Shown here: positions 17,342 through 25,934 of the stretch, one piece after another | Position numbering within the stretch: the stretch's first letter is position 1 | Layout: every line of letters starts with the position of its first letter | Assembly: GCA_013289835.1 (NCBI GenBank) | Contig: JABCZG010000003.1 | Coordinates: 1-64,000 of the forward strand | Source: Acidobacteriota bacterium | GTDB lineage: Bacteria; Acidobacteriota; Terriglobia; Acidiferrales; UBA7541 | Direction: 5' to 3' | DNA: 64,000 nucleotides | Position numbers and translations under genes: made by a program | The notes under the pieces: model-generated | The model's input: the letters and a program-made list of their open reading frames with translations, nothing else | Told to the model about the DNA's origin: nothing | The model's database searches: none

Positions 17342-18622
17342 TCAGCGCGAATCAAACGTGAAGATCACTCCGGCAAGGAGCAGTTGTTGGGTTGGCGTCA
17401 GCCCGTCAACGCCGGGCAGCACTGGAGCACCGTAAAAAAAGCCTCCACCTTTTCCGCGCGAATCGTCGTAGCGGTGCTCAATCCGCACGATCGTGTTGGT
17501 ATTGCGGTACGCGTGGCGATATTCGAGCGTGCTCGTGACCGCTTTGATGGTCTGCGGAAAGCCGGTCCAGCGCCCGTCACGGTCCCAGGCAAATTCGGGA
17601 CGAAGCGTCACACTCCACGGGCCGTGGACGGCCCAATGAACCGGTAATTGCGCCGCCATCCACAACGCGCGCGGACTCCCACCAGTAGCTACCTCTTCTG
17701 TCCCAACTTGATACTCGAAGGCGATCGTCAGCGGGTTTCGCTTCCACTCGGCAGTGGTATCGGAAAAGAAGCGCCAGAATTCGAAGGCAGTGTCAGACTG
17801 TTGCGGTCCAATGAGCGTCGTTTCTTTTAAAGTAAAGCGCTCCGTCGCGCTGTAAGCGACCTGCCCGCCCCAACTGGGAACAGTATTGGGATGCGCCAAA
17901 TGGGAATAACTATTGATGACAAACGCTGTCGCGGTGATTTTCTTGTTGAAGGGATAGCTCACGTTCACGCCCATCATCAAGTAAGGCGTGTTGTCCGCTC
18001 CCCATGGCCTCGTGTAATTGAAATTGTCTTTGGCGTAAAGCGAATCGTAGCCAATTACGCTGCTGAAGATTCCGCCTTGCACCGTGAGCCCGTTCCCGAT
18101 CGGAAGGAGATAGGAAACATCTGCTTTGCCGATCTGGCGCAACCAATTGGCACCGGCGAGATTCGGGGCCGTGGCGGAAAACCCGAATGCTTTGGAGTCT
18201 TCGCCCGCTTGCGCCTCCAGTTCCATGCCCCAGCGCGAATCGGTGGAGGCATCTTTGCTGAGATAGAGCGCCGCCATGTTCAAATCCAATTCATTTACGC
18301 GTGGTGTGGTGCTGCGATTCCGGAAGATGTGATTCGAAGGATGATTGAAATCCAGCAAATAGCCCAGATCAACTAAGCCTCCATACTTCCATGGATGTTT
18401 CCTTTGCGGGTCCGCCGGCGTGGACTGCGGTTCCTGGAGAATCCCGGCGGTCGGCCCAAGCGGGTTCAGCCACTGGCATTCTTGCTCCGTATCTGAGAAG
18501 AGCCGTAGGTCGCCTGCTGGGAACAAGGATTGCGCGCGTGCGTGCGCACCAAAAAAAGCAAATCCAAAGAGAACAAGCGAACCCCGGAGAACCGCTCCGG
18601 CCAGCGAAGGCCTGCGAATCAT
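17342..18622 (-). CDS. BBP2-type outer-membrane beta-barrel protein
   Basis: A 426-residue putative porin. Signal peptide (about residues 1-30, ending AHARAQS) is followed by alternating amphipathic strands rich in Tyr, Trp and Gly. The last strand ends GVIFTFDSR. The segment GYLLDFNHPSNHIFRNRSTT is shared in pattern with the next upstream gene (VYDFNHPSD ... VFRSNEVHV), so the two are paralogues. I assign both to the beta-barrel porin-2 family by this pattern. Likely passive diffusion or structural role; substrate unknown. It lies 188 nt downstream of its paralogue, on the same strand. Confidence 0.75.
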   Translation of the reverse strand: MIRRPSLAGAVLRGSLVLFGFAFFGAHARAQSLFPAGDLRLFSDTEQECQWLNPLGPTAGILQEPQSTPADPQRKHPWKYGGLVDLGYLLDFNHPSNHIFRNRSTTPRVNELDLNMAALYLSKDASTDSRWGMELEAQAGEDSKAFGFSATAPNLAGANWLRQIGKADVSYLLPIGNGLTVQGGIFSSVIGYDSLYAKDNFNYTRPWGADNTPYLMMGVNVSYPFNKKITATAFVINSYSHLAHPNTVPSWGGQVAYSATERFTLKETTLIGPQQSDTAFEFWRFFSDTTAEWKRNPLTIAFEYQVGTEEVATGGSPRALWMAAQLPVHWAVHGPWSVTLRPEFAWDRDGRWTGFPQTIKAVTSTLEYRHAYRNTNTIVRIEHRYDDSRGKGGGFFYGAPVLPGVDGLTPTQQLLLAGVIFTFDSR

Positions 18623-18810
18623 GGCCTTCAGGATGACAAATCAACCTTCGAGTCGCAACGCCGATCCTGCCGAAGTCATCGGCGCCCGTACAACCAGCAC
18701 AAATGGATGCAGCGGCTCAGTGTGATTTCCTGAATCCCGGCAGGTCCGTTTGAATGGAAGCACCGGAGAACATGACTCGCTCCTGTGCTTCCGCTCCGAA
18801 ACTACAGGCG

Positions 18811-20535
18811 TTAGAATTTCACGAGGATCGCTAGATCAATGCGGTTCTCGATTTTCTTGAGATCCGGCGTGAACCCTGGCACGAAGGCCCCGGGCGAGCC
18901 ACAAATATTATTGCCGAGGACCGGGGTCGGGCAAGACGTTGGTGTAATACCACCCGGCCCCGAGAAATACGGCACATTTGCGGCCCGATGGTCGAACTCC
19001 CAGCGGAAGGTAATGTACTGGCTGGGCATGTAGTCGAACGTACCGGAAGCATCCCAGGCCTTGAAAGGATCGCCGGGATTCTCCGTAAAGTACGGTGTTC
19101 CGGAAGCAGCCGTCGCTCCGTTGATCGGGGGCAGCAGCACCAGATATCGTCCGGGATTGTTGATCTTGCCGCCGCCAAGAGTCAGGCCATACTTATCGCG
19201 GTCAAACCAGAAGCGGTTGTAGAACATGAAGCCGAGGAAGTCCTGTTTTGGACCCTTCTTCGAGTTTGTGTCGCAGCTTACACCGCCTCCATGCTCGCAC
19301 CCCAGGTCCCCGGTTAGCGAAAACGCCGCTTTGCTGAAGAAACTCTCCTGGTTATCGTAGTATTTAATTTCGAGACTGTCGTCGGTGTGATAGCGCACGC
19401 GACCTGGAGTGTTCAGCGCGTCTTCTCCCAACGCGTATTGATTCCCGAGAATCGAGAACCAGCCGTTCGGCCGCCACAGGATCTGCATTCCGAATCCCGG
19501 CCGGCCATTGAAGCGCCCGTACGATTGCCACCCATTGACGAACCACGGCTCGATCTTCAGGTGTTCGCTGGGGAAAATTTGAACACGCACACCGTTGAAA
19601 AACCACGGTGTATTCGAAGAAACGTAGGACGGCTGATAGGCCCAGTTGTCGAAGTTGTAGTAGCTGAACAGACCGATGTACGACATGAAAATTCCGGCGT
19701 CCACATTGATTCCGTGCAGCACGTTGAAGTGGTAGCCGCCGTAGGCTTCGGAAAGGTAGCGGTACGCGTCGGCAAGGTCCCACTGCCCGCGAGCCGGGCT
19801 GGCATCATTGCGCGGAGTGGTTTCGGAGTACAAGCCAAACTGCGTCATCACTCTGGCGCGGACGTTGTCGAAGTGGAAGTCGCCGCCAACGCCAAGCTGT
19901 GTCACGTGGACTTCATTGGAGCGGAACACTTCGCTGGAGCCGCCGATCGTGTCGTCACTCGGATGGTTGAAATCATAGACGTAGTCGACATCGGCTCGAA
20001 TCTCCGGAGTGAAGAATTTGGTGTCCATCGGCGATTCTTTGGTGCGCGCGTTGCCGTTCAGCCAAGTGAAATCAGCGAACGCAAACGGCTCCGCGGGCAC
20101 CGGCTTCGCTCCTGGCGCGTTGCTCTGATCGGCGCCTTGCGCTTTGGCAGAGGCAAGTGCTTTGTCCACAGGAATGACGTTTGCGCCCGGTTCCACCGCC
20201 GTTGTTGTTGCGGGAGCGCTCGTGGCACTGGCCGCAGTCACTGCGACATCAGGACTCGGCGAAGCGGGCTGCGAAGCCGGGACCGGAGCTGCGGGCGCAC
20301 TAGCCTTGGATTCGAGTTCGGCGACGCGCTTCTCGAGTTGCTCCATGCGGTCCAGCATCCAGCGCTCTCGCTCGGTAAGCGGTGCGGGCGATTCGGGTTT
20401 TGCTGGCGCAGCTTTCGCCGGCGGACTGGTGGTGTCTTTGTCGTCCGCGAAGGAAGTGGCGGGAACCGCGCAGGAACACAGCAAAGTAATTGCGAGCAGC
20501 CAAACGGATAATTTCTTCTCAGCAAGCAAGCGCAT
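18811..20535 (-). CDS. BBP2-type outer-membrane porin with N-terminal coiled coil
   Basis: A 574-residue protein. After a lipoprotein-like or Sec signal (LLCSCAVPATSFA, about residues 18-30) comes a Pro/Ala/Lys linker, a short coiled coil (RMEQLEKRVAELESK, about residues 67-81) and an Ala/Pro/Ser-rich spacer. The rest is a beta-barrel with many aromatic residues ending RIDLAILVKF. The C-terminal Phe fits outer-membrane insertion. The coiled coil before a barrel recalls porins that trimerise or contact peptidoglycan through an SLH- or OprP-like stalk; this comparison is inference. Paralogue of the 17342 gene but about 150 residues longer, mainly through the N-terminal stalk. Confidence 0.78.
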   Translation of the reverse strand: MRLLAEKKLSVWLLAITLLCSCAVPATSFADDKDTTSPPAKAAPAKPESPAPLTERERWMLDRMEQLEKRVAELESKASAPAAPVPASQPASPSPDVAVTAASATSAPATTTAVEPGANVIPVDKALASAKAQGADQSNAPGAKPVPAEPFAFADFTWLNGNARTKESPMDTKFFTPEIRADVDYVYDFNHPSDDTIGGSSEVFRSNEVHVTQLGVGGDFHFDNVRARVMTQFGLYSETTPRNDASPARGQWDLADAYRYLSEAYGGYHFNVLHGINVDAGIFMSYIGLFSYYNFDNWAYQPSYVSSNTPWFFNGVRVQIFPSEHLKIEPWFVNGWQSYGRFNGRPGFGMQILWRPNGWFSILGNQYALGEDALNTPGRVRYHTDDSLEIKYYDNQESFFSKAAFSLTGDLGCEHGGGVSCDTNSKKGPKQDFLGFMFYNRFWFDRDKYGLTLGGGKINNPGRYLVLLPPINGATAASGTPYFTENPGDPFKAWDASGTFDYMPSQYITFRWEFDHRAANVPYFSGPGGITPTSCPTPVLGNNICGSPGAFVPGFTPDLKKIENRIDLAILVKF

Positions 20536-20704
20536 CTTTCTCTCCTAGGAACACTGATGCTTGGCAACGGATTTTTGGTGGAACTAAGTTGCGTCTTTGG
20601 CAGGCGCAGAATGCTTCGTTGTTGCCTCGAAATGCTAGCGTTGCGGGCGTTAGGAAATCATAAGCGTGGCGTAAGGTTGCGATTAGGGCGTAAATGAATT
20701 CTTT

Positions 20705-21526
20705 TCAACGCTTTGCGGGCGAATGAGGTGGAGCGGATGAGGTCCGGCGAGAGATTTCCAGGGCCATGGCACGCATCTCTTCGTGGATCAGGCCGTTGGT
20801 GGCGAGGATGACCGGGCCGCCGAGTTGGTACGGGTTGCCGGCAAAATCGCTCACCCGGCCGCCGGCTTCTTCGATGAGTAGAACACCTGCGGCGGTGTCC
20901 CACTTTTGCAGGCCGAATTCCCAGAAACCATCGAAGCGGCCCACGGCAACGCTCGCGAGGTCGAGTGCAGCAGAACCGTCGCGGCGCACGCCGTGCGATT
21001 GCTGCGTGAAGTCGCCGTAGTATTGAAGATTGGGATTGCCTTTGCGATTGTGCACGGGGAAACCCGTGCACAGCAGGCTTGTCGAGAGCGTGGCATTACT
21101 CGAGACGTAGATTTTCTTGCCGTTGAGCGCCGCGCCTTCGCCGCGCGCGGCAGTGAACAGTTCATTGTGCACAGGATTGAAAACGACGGCCGCAAGAAGC
21201 GCGTTGCGCTGCGCGAGCGCAATCGAGACGCAAAAGCAGGGATAGCCGTGCGCGAAGTTAGTCGTGCCGTCGAGAGGATCGACGTGCCAGCGGAATTCGG
21301 AGGCGGATTCGTGCCCGGTGCCTTCTTCGGCGGCGATGGCGTGGTCGGGAAAGTATTTGGTCAGCCGTTCGACGATCAGCTTCTCCGAACGTTTGTCGGC
21401 TTGCGTGACGAGATCCACCTCATCGCCTTTGTAATGAAGGTCGAGCGGGCGCGTCATCTCTTCAATCAGGACTTTGCCGGCGTCCTGGGCGATTTCGATG
21501 GCGGCGTCGAGATAGCTCTTGGTCAT
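20705..21526 (-). CDS. suhB: Inositol-1-monophosphatase family phosphatase
   Basis: A 273-residue Mg-dependent phosphatase of the IMPase/FIG superfamily. Metal-site motifs are complete: EEGTGHE (about residues 67-73), VDPLDGTTNFAHG (about 82-94) and WDTAAGVLLIEEAGG (about 199-213). Likely hydrolyses inositol phosphates, or acts as the SuhB-type protein linked to rRNA transcription; a histidinol-phosphatase or 3'-phosphoadenosine role is less likely from the motifs. It appears to stand alone, 119 nt downstream of nothing transcribed the same way except the barrel gene on its 3' side. Confidence 0.9.
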   Translation of the reverse strand: MTKSYLDAAIEIAQDAGKVLIEEMTRPLDLHYKGDEVDLVTQADKRSEKLIVERLTKYFPDHAIAAEEGTGHESASEFRWHVDPLDGTTNFAHGYPCFCVSIALAQRNALLAAVVFNPVHNELFTAARGEGAALNGKKIYVSSNATLSTSLLCTGFPVHNRKGNPNLQYYGDFTQQSHGVRRDGSAALDLASVAVGRFDGFWEFGLQKWDTAAGVLLIEEAGGRVSDFAGNPYQLGGPVILATNGLIHEEMRAMALEISRRTSSAPPHSPAKR

Positions 21527-21645
21527 AGAAGAAATTGGCCAGTTTCCGGAATATCAATCCGAATAAGACGCTGTGGCTTTTTCCACTTTACCATTGTCGG
21601 CTGATTGCGGTCGCGACCCGACGCGATTGATGGGGCCCCGGTATG

Positions 21646-21876
21646 TCAGGCGACTTTGCGGGCGGATTTTTCGAGGAGTTCGTGGATGAGGGTTTGGTAG
21701 GGTTTGGATTGCTTGGCCGCCATGCGGCGGAGCTGACGGAGGAGTTGCGGGGCGATGCGAATGGCGATTAGCTGCTTCGGGTTTCCGGAGGCGGGGCGAC
21801 CAACCCTGCGGGCGCGGCGGAGCTCGGCGCTGGTGGACTCGGGAAAGTCGGAGAGGTCAAGCCTGCTATCCGGCAT
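21646..21876 (-). CDS. brnA: BrnA-type antitoxin
   Basis: A 76-residue basic protein starting MPDSRLDLSDFPE. It has the antitoxin arrangement of a short N-terminal acidic part and a C-terminal ribbon-helix-helix-like domain (KQLIAIRIAPQLLRQLRRMA, about residues 34-53), followed by YQTLIHELLEK. ATG 21876 is chosen because AAGGAG lies about 12 nt upstream and it overlaps the toxin stop by only 11 nt; the frame runs open to 21939 inside the toxin. Toxin-then-antitoxin order is the normal BrnTA order. Expected to neutralise BrnT and repress the shared promoter. Confidence 0.82.
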   Translation of the reverse strand: MPDSRLDLSDFPESTSAELRRARRVGRPASGNPKQLIAIRIAPQLLRQLRRMAAKQSKPYQTLIHELLEKSARKVA

Positions 21877-22147
21877 AGGCTTTGCGCTCCTTGCGGGTGG
21901 CTTGGCGCGCGCTGATGATGCGGATGATTTCCTTGCCATCGTTCGCCCTCCTGGCTGTGTAATTGACGATCAAAATTCTGCTGGTGAGTGAAGTTCCCAA
22001 GCGCTTGGACCGTACTTCCGCGACAGAGTGCTCGGGATCTTCCCAATCCAAGGCTTCGGGATCACCGAAAACGGTTGCCGCTTCCTCGAAAGACACGCCG
22101 TGTTTCTTCAGGTTGCTCAGGGCCTTCCTAGCGTCCCAAGAGAACAC
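21866..22147 (-). CDS. brnT: BrnT-type ribonuclease toxin
   Basis: A 93-residue toxin of the BrnT family, RelE-fold ribonucleases that block translation. The family opening is clear: FSWDARKALSNLKKHGVSFE (residues 2-21), followed by AATVFGDP and, near the C-terminus, RIISARQATRKERKAY, which carries the usual Arg-rich catalytic region. It starts with GTG at 22147, with no Shine-Dalgarno, directly against an 18-bp palindrome and a good sigma-70 promoter, so the mRNA is likely leaderless. It overlaps brnA by 11 nt. Small accessory module between the phosphatase and VWA genes. Confidence 0.88.
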   Translation of the reverse strand: MFSWDARKALSNLKKHGVSFEEAATVFGDPEALDWEDPEHSVAEVRSKRLGTSLTSRILIVNYTARRANDGKEIIRIISARQATRKERKAYAG

Positions 22148-22148
22148 A

Positions 22149-22183
22149 TTAGTGTATATACGCTAATTCGGCGGGGATGTAAA
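22149..22183 (-). promoter_or_regulatory. brnTA promoter with overlapping palindromic operator
   Basis: On the minus strand a TTTACA -35 (22183-22178) is followed after 17 nt by a TATATA -10 (22160-22155). The 18-bp near-palindrome TTAGCGTATATACACTAA (22166-22149; one mismatched pair) covers the -10 and ends 1 nt before the GTG of brnT. The expected transcription start would fall at or within the start codon. The palindrome is the natural candidate for BrnA autoregulation. Confidence 0.7.
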
Positions 22184-22262
22184 GAAAAAGTAAGAGAGGG
22201 CACGATCGCGGCAGTCGGGATAAGTTTAGCGCGCTCATACGGGAAGAGAAGGCCAGGATTTA

Positions 22263-23372
22263 TTAAGGACCGGTGAGGTAGGACTTGCGGTGGCGGGCGT
22301 GGTAGTCACCGCTGAGGACTTTGACTTCGATGGCGCGGTAGGTGTCGGCGGGGCCGCGGGGGTTGGGGTAGTAGCCGAGGCGGTATTGGGTGCGAAGCTC
22401 GCGGTCAATGCGATCAAAGATGATATCCAGTTCGCTGGCGGTGTCGGGATAGAACATGGCGCCGCCGGTGGTGTCGGTCATGGTTTCGAGCGCGTGTTCG
22501 CCGGCGGTGTTGCGGCCGCTTTCGTTTTTCACGGGGCGCACGACGATGGTGTAGAGGAGCACGTTGGAGCGGACGGCCTCTTTGCGCGCGGCGTCGAAGT
22601 CGGCGCGGCTGGTGGTCTCGCCAGCGTCGGTGACCAGGATGATGACGCGACGGCGGTCCTCGCCTCGGCGCTCCAGCGCGCGGGAACCGAGAAGCACGGC
22701 GTCGTAGATGGAGGTGCCCGCGCCGTCGGGAATTTTTCGCACCGCTTCCTGGAGAACGGGGACGTTATCGGAGAAAGAAGCGCGTTGCGTGACGGTTTCG
22801 TCAAATGAAAAAACGGAGAGGCGATCGCCGGGGCGAAGAACCTGGCGGATAAAGTGTGCCGCGGCTTCGCGCTCGAAAGCAATTTCCTTGTGGGCGCTAA
22901 GGCTGGCGTCGATCATCAGCGCGAGATCGAGCGGCTGGGACGTCTCGGACTCGAAGACTTCGATCTTTTGCTGGACGCCCTCCTCGTATAGCTGGAAGGC
23001 TTCGATGGGAAGATCCGGGGCGGGACGATTATTTTGGTCGAGAACACTGACAAGCACGCTGACTAGATTGACGTTTACCTTGATGCGGCCGCGCTGCTCT
23101 TGCGCGTCTTCTTTGGGAGCCGCGGGCGTGGGCTGCACGATCATGCCAGGCGCGCCGACAGGGGAGGAACTTGGAGTGGACGAAGTGGGAGCCGGCGCGG
23201 TATTCGACGCAGAATTCGTGCTGGCATTCGAGCTTGTGTTCGAGCTGGATTTCGATTTTTGCGCCCAGGGAGGACGATTGGGATTGTCCTGGCTAAACGC
23301 GATGGCGCAAGAGAGCAGGGCGAAAACGGACAAGCACAATGCGGGTCGGGAGCGCTGGGGTGTCATTCTCAT
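22263..23372 (-). CDS. Exported VWA-domain protein, acidobacterial type
   Basis: A 369-residue secreted or periplasmic protein. Signal peptide (about 1-27, ending AFSQ), a Ser/Asn/Thr-rich linker (about 35-75), a short beta region with VNVNLVSVLVSVLDQNNRPA, then a von Willebrand A domain (about 145-340). The MIDAS motif is partly visible as MIDASLSAHKE (DxSxS-like: Asp-Ala-Ser-Leu-Ser), with TDAGETTSRAD as the later Asp-containing loop. The domain matches the pattern known as 'VWFA-related Acidobacterial domain', a useful taxon marker. It starts 3 nt after the moaE stop, an unexpected operon partner. Probably adhesion or complex assembly; ligand unknown. Confidence 0.88.
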   Translation of the reverse strand: MRMTPQRSRPALCLSVFALLSCAIAFSQDNPNRPPWAQKSKSSSNTSSNASTNSASNTAPAPTSSTPSSSPVGAPGMIVQPTPAAPKEDAQEQRGRIKVNVNLVSVLVSVLDQNNRPAPDLPIEAFQLYEEGVQQKIEVFESETSQPLDLALMIDASLSAHKEIAFEREAAAHFIRQVLRPGDRLSVFSFDETVTQRASFSDNVPVLQEAVRKIPDGAGTSIYDAVLLGSRALERRGEDRRRVIILVTDAGETTSRADFDAARKEAVRSNVLLYTIVVRPVKNESGRNTAGEHALETMTDTTGGAMFYPDTASELDIIFDRIDRELRTQYRLGYYPNPRGPADTYRAIEVKVLSGDYHARHRKSYLTGP

Positions 23373-23375
23373 TAG

Positions 23376-23855
23376 CTATTCAGATGCAGGTTTGGCGCGG
23401 GGTGTCGCCGCAGGTGCGGGAGGCAGTTCGCCATCGGCCCAGACGGCGCCGTCTTCGAAATACTCCTTCTTCCAGATGGGCACGGTGCGTTTGAGGGTGT
23501 CAATGGCGAAGCGGCAGGCATCGAACGCGGCGGCGCGATGCGGCGCGCTAATGGCGATAAAAACGCTGGTTTCGCCGATTTCCAGGCGGCCGAGCCGGTG
23601 AACCATGGCCAGGCGATGGATGCGATATTTATCGTGGAGCTGAGCGCCGATTTCGCGCATTTTGGCCAGAGCCATGGTTTCGTAGGCTTCATAGTCGAGA
23701 TAGAGCGTAGGGCGGCTGTGCGATTGGTTGCGAACGAAACCGTCGAAGGTGACGATGGCGCCGTCCTCGGAAGCACGGACGTGTTTGACGAAGGCGGCAA
23801 GATCGATGGGCTCGCGCACTAACTTGTAAATGTCGTCGTGGAGGGGCGTGGACAT
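23376..23855 (-). CDS. moaE: Molybdopterin synthase catalytic subunit MoaE
   Basis: Large subunit of molybdopterin synthase, which inserts sulfur from the MoaD thiocarboxylate into precursor Z (cPMP). The 159-residue protein has the family motifs FDGFVRNQSH (about residues 37-46), LDYEAYETMA (53-62), HRLGRLEIGE (86-95) and the catalytic Lys pair in PIWKKEYF (Lys129/Lys130). A Pro/Ala-rich tail of about 20 residues is extra. It lies 10 nt after moaD and 3 nt before the VWA gene. No other Moco genes are in the window. Confidence 0.93.
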   Translation of the reverse strand: MSTPLHDDIYKLVREPIDLAAFVKHVRASEDGAIVTFDGFVRNQSHSRPTLYLDYEAYETMALAKMREIGAQLHDKYRIHRLAMVHRLGRLEIGETSVFIAISAPHRAAAFDACRFAIDTLKRTVPIWKKEYFEDGAVWADGELPPAPAATPRAKPASE

Positions 23856-23865
23856 AGAATTTGCG

Positions 23866-24132
23866 CTAGCCGCCGCTCACGGGGGGGAGAAAAGCGACTT
23901 CGTCGCCGGCACGGAGAGGCGTTTCCCAGGCGGCGAATTCCTGGTTGCGGGAAGCCACGAGGGAGGTTCGGAATTTCGCTAGTTCGGGAATTCGGGCGGC
24001 GAAATGGGCAAAGAGCTGCTCGATGCTAGAGGCGTCGGTAAACTCCAGTGATTCCTCGGCGTGGCCGACGATTTCCTTTAGTCGGCCGAAGAAGAGCACT
24101 TTGACGCGGATGGTTTGAGAAACAGGTGGCAC
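23866..24132 (-). CDS. moaD: Molybdopterin synthase sulfur carrier MoaD
   Basis: Ubiquitin-like sulfur carrier whose C-terminal Gly-Gly is thiocarboxylated. The protein ends PPVSGG, as required, and has VKVLFFGRLKEIVG at the N-terminus and LRAGDEVAFLPPVSGG at the C-terminus. GTG 24132 (88 residues) is the only start near the beginning of the domain; the frame open to 24312 encodes nothing recognisable. No clear ribosome-binding site is seen, so the start is less certain than the identity. First gene of moaD-moaE-VWA. The 230-nt gap to the divergent epimerase presumably holds the promoter. Confidence 0.88.
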   Translation of the reverse strand: MPPVSQTIRVKVLFFGRLKEIVGHAEESLEFTDASSIEQLFAHFAARIPELAKFRTSLVASRNQEFAAWETPLRAGDEVAFLPPVSGG

Positions 24133-24362
24133 AGAGGAATTGTAACCCGCGCAAAGTGACTGGGCTAGTAGCGCGAACGGGGGCTGCGCGATCTTGACAA
24201 TCTTGTAGCAGGGCCGATGCGGAATGGCGAAGGATTCAGGAACTTCGCCCGATAGGTAGAATTTGAAACTTCTGAATGCTTGACCGCTTATTGCGCGTTG
24301 CGTAGCGTGCAAGTAGTGTTAGGTGAGTCGGGGTTTGCCAGACAACCCCTGTAAGGATGCAG

Positions 24363-25277
24363 ATGAAAATTTTGGTGAGTGGTTCGACGGGATTGGTGGG
24401 AATGGCGCTGGTGAGTGCGCTGGTGCGGGATGGGCATACGGTGTGCCGCTTGGTGCGGCCCGAAAGTACGGTGTCCATGGAGACGAAAGACGGATTCAAT
24501 GTGGCGTGGAACCCGGCGACGGGGGAATTGGGGGGCGCGGGAGTCGGCCCCGACGCGGTAGTGAATCTTGCGGGAGCATCGATAGGCGACGGGCGCTGGA
24601 CGGCGGAACGCAAGGCTGTGCTGCGGTCGAGCCGGATTGAGAGTACGCGCGCGCTGGTGAATGCGTTGGGAAAAATGAACGCGCGGCCGAGAGTTTTGGT
24701 TTCTGCATCGGCAATTGGAATCTACGGGAATCGCGGCGATGAGTCGTTGACGGAGGAGAGCAAAGCGGGCAGCAATTTTTTAGCAGAGCTAACACGCGAG
24801 TGGGAAGCGGAAGCGTTGAAGGCGGAGGCGCTAGGGATACGCGTGGTGCTGGCGCGGTTCGGAGTAATTTTGGCGCGGGAGGGTGGCGCGCTCGCGAAAA
24901 TGCTGCTGCCGTTCAAGATTGGCGCCGGGGGCAAACTCGGGACGGGAAAGCAGTGGATGTCCTGGGTCATGCTCGACGATGTGGTGGGAATTTTGCGATT
25001 GGCGATCGAGAACGCTTCTGTGAGAGGCCCCGTGAACGTGGTTGTCCCGCAGCCGGTCCGGAATGAGGAGTTCACGAAAGTGTTAGCAAAGGCCTTACAT
25101 CGCCCCGCGCTATTTCCGGCGCCGGCGTTCGCCCTGCGATTGGCACTGGGAGAAATGGCGGACGCGCTGCTGTTGTCCAGCCAGCGCGTCGTGCCTCGAG
25201 TGTTAGAGAATACCGGCTATCAGTTTCTCCATGCAGACCTTTCTCCCGCGCTCGAGTCCATCGTGACGAAAGACTGA
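24363..25277 (+). CDS. TIGR01777-family NAD(P)-dependent epimerase
   Basis: An extended short-chain dehydrogenase/epimerase of about 304 residues. The Rossmann glycine motif is GSTGLVGMAL (about residues 7-16) after MKILVS. Other family marks are NLAGASIGDGRW, STRALVNAL, SASAIGIYG (in place of the usual YxxxK context) and a C-terminal LPXPAF-type stretch ALFPAPAFALRLALGEMADALLLSSQRV, of which only the pattern is noted. Start ATG 24363 is preferred because AAGGA lies 5 nt upstream; the ATG at 24357 abuts that site. A small hairpin GGGGTT/AACCCC (24330-24349) precedes it. Substrate of this widely conserved family is not known. Confidence 0.88.
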   Translation: MKILVSGSTGLVGMALVSALVRDGHTVCRLVRPESTVSMETKDGFNVAWNPATGELGGAGVGPDAVVNLAGASIGDGRWTAERKAVLRSSRIESTRALVNALGKMNARPRVLVSASAIGIYGNRGDESLTEESKAGSNFLAELTREWEAEALKAEALGIRVVLARFGVILAREGGALAKMLLPFKIGAGGKLGTGKQWMSWVMLDDVVGILRLAIENASVRGPVNVVVPQPVRNEEFTKVLAKALHRPALFPAPAFALRLALGEMADALLLSSQRVVPRVLENTGYQFLHADLSPALESIVTKD

Positions 25278-25288
25278 AACGCTGCGCT

Positions 25289-25879
25289 TCACTTCAGCAC
25301 GTTGAGCGTGACGGAGATACGTAAGACGTGGCCTGTCAGCGGGTCTGTAGAAAGCATGCTTTCCGAGTTCTGACCGTCCTTCAAAAGCATATGTTCGGAG
25401 ATTCGGAAGGAGCGGATGAGCGGCTGGCCGTTGGGACGAGAAACTTCCAGCTTTTCTTCGGTCAAGGAACCGCCCGGATAAATTGCGGAACGATCGAAAA
25501 CGAGATGGAGCGTAAAGCGGCCATCTTCCTCAGCGACAATGCGGCAATCGATATTCGAGCCGACGTCGAGATAGGTGGTTTTCTGATCCTTGCTGTCAAT
25601 TTCAACCGGAACACGAACACCGCTGCGGATGCTGGTCGAGTCATAGCTTCCGTATTTGTCACCCGCGGTGGAGACAAAAGAGTACGGCATGCTTGCGATT
25701 TTCTTGTCGCCATCGTGTTCGGTGAACACAATCTGAACCTTGACGGGGATGGAGACCCTTGCTCGCTCCTCGGCCTTGGGCTTCTCCGGTGATTTTTCTT
25801 GAGATTTGTCCTGACCGGACATTGGCTGCGCGGGCAAGAAAAATGCACCGAGCAAAAACAAATAAACAAGTTTCTTCAT
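25289..25879 (-). CDS. Exported protein of unknown function, downstream of ECF sigma/anti-sigma pair
   Basis: A 196-residue protein with a signal peptide (about residues 1-23, LFLLGAFFLPAQPMSGQ), a Lys/Glu-rich linker (about 24-42) and a predicted all-beta domain with RVSIPVKVQIVFTEHDGDKK, SMPYSFVSTAG and RISVTLNVLK. Start ATG 25879 has GGAGGA 7 nt upstream. I do not recognise the family. It lies 55 nt downstream of the anti-sigma factor on the same strand, so it is probably part of the regulon or a sensor arm of that system; this is inference from position. It converges on the epimerase gene with an 11-nt gap. Confidence 0.75.
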   Translation of the reverse strand: MKKLVYLFLLGAFFLPAQPMSGQDKSQEKSPEKPKAEERARVSIPVKVQIVFTEHDGDKKIASMPYSFVSTAGDKYGSYDSTSIRSGVRVPVEIDSKDQKTTYLDVGSNIDCRIVAEEDGRFTLHLVFDRSAIYPGGSLTEEKLEVSRPNGQPLIRSFRISEHMLLKDGQNSESMLSTDPLTGHVLRISVTLNVLK

Positions 25880-25934
25880 TCCGTTCCTCCTGGAGGATGA
25901 AAAGTGTTCCGAGATTTGAAACCGATGGCGGATG

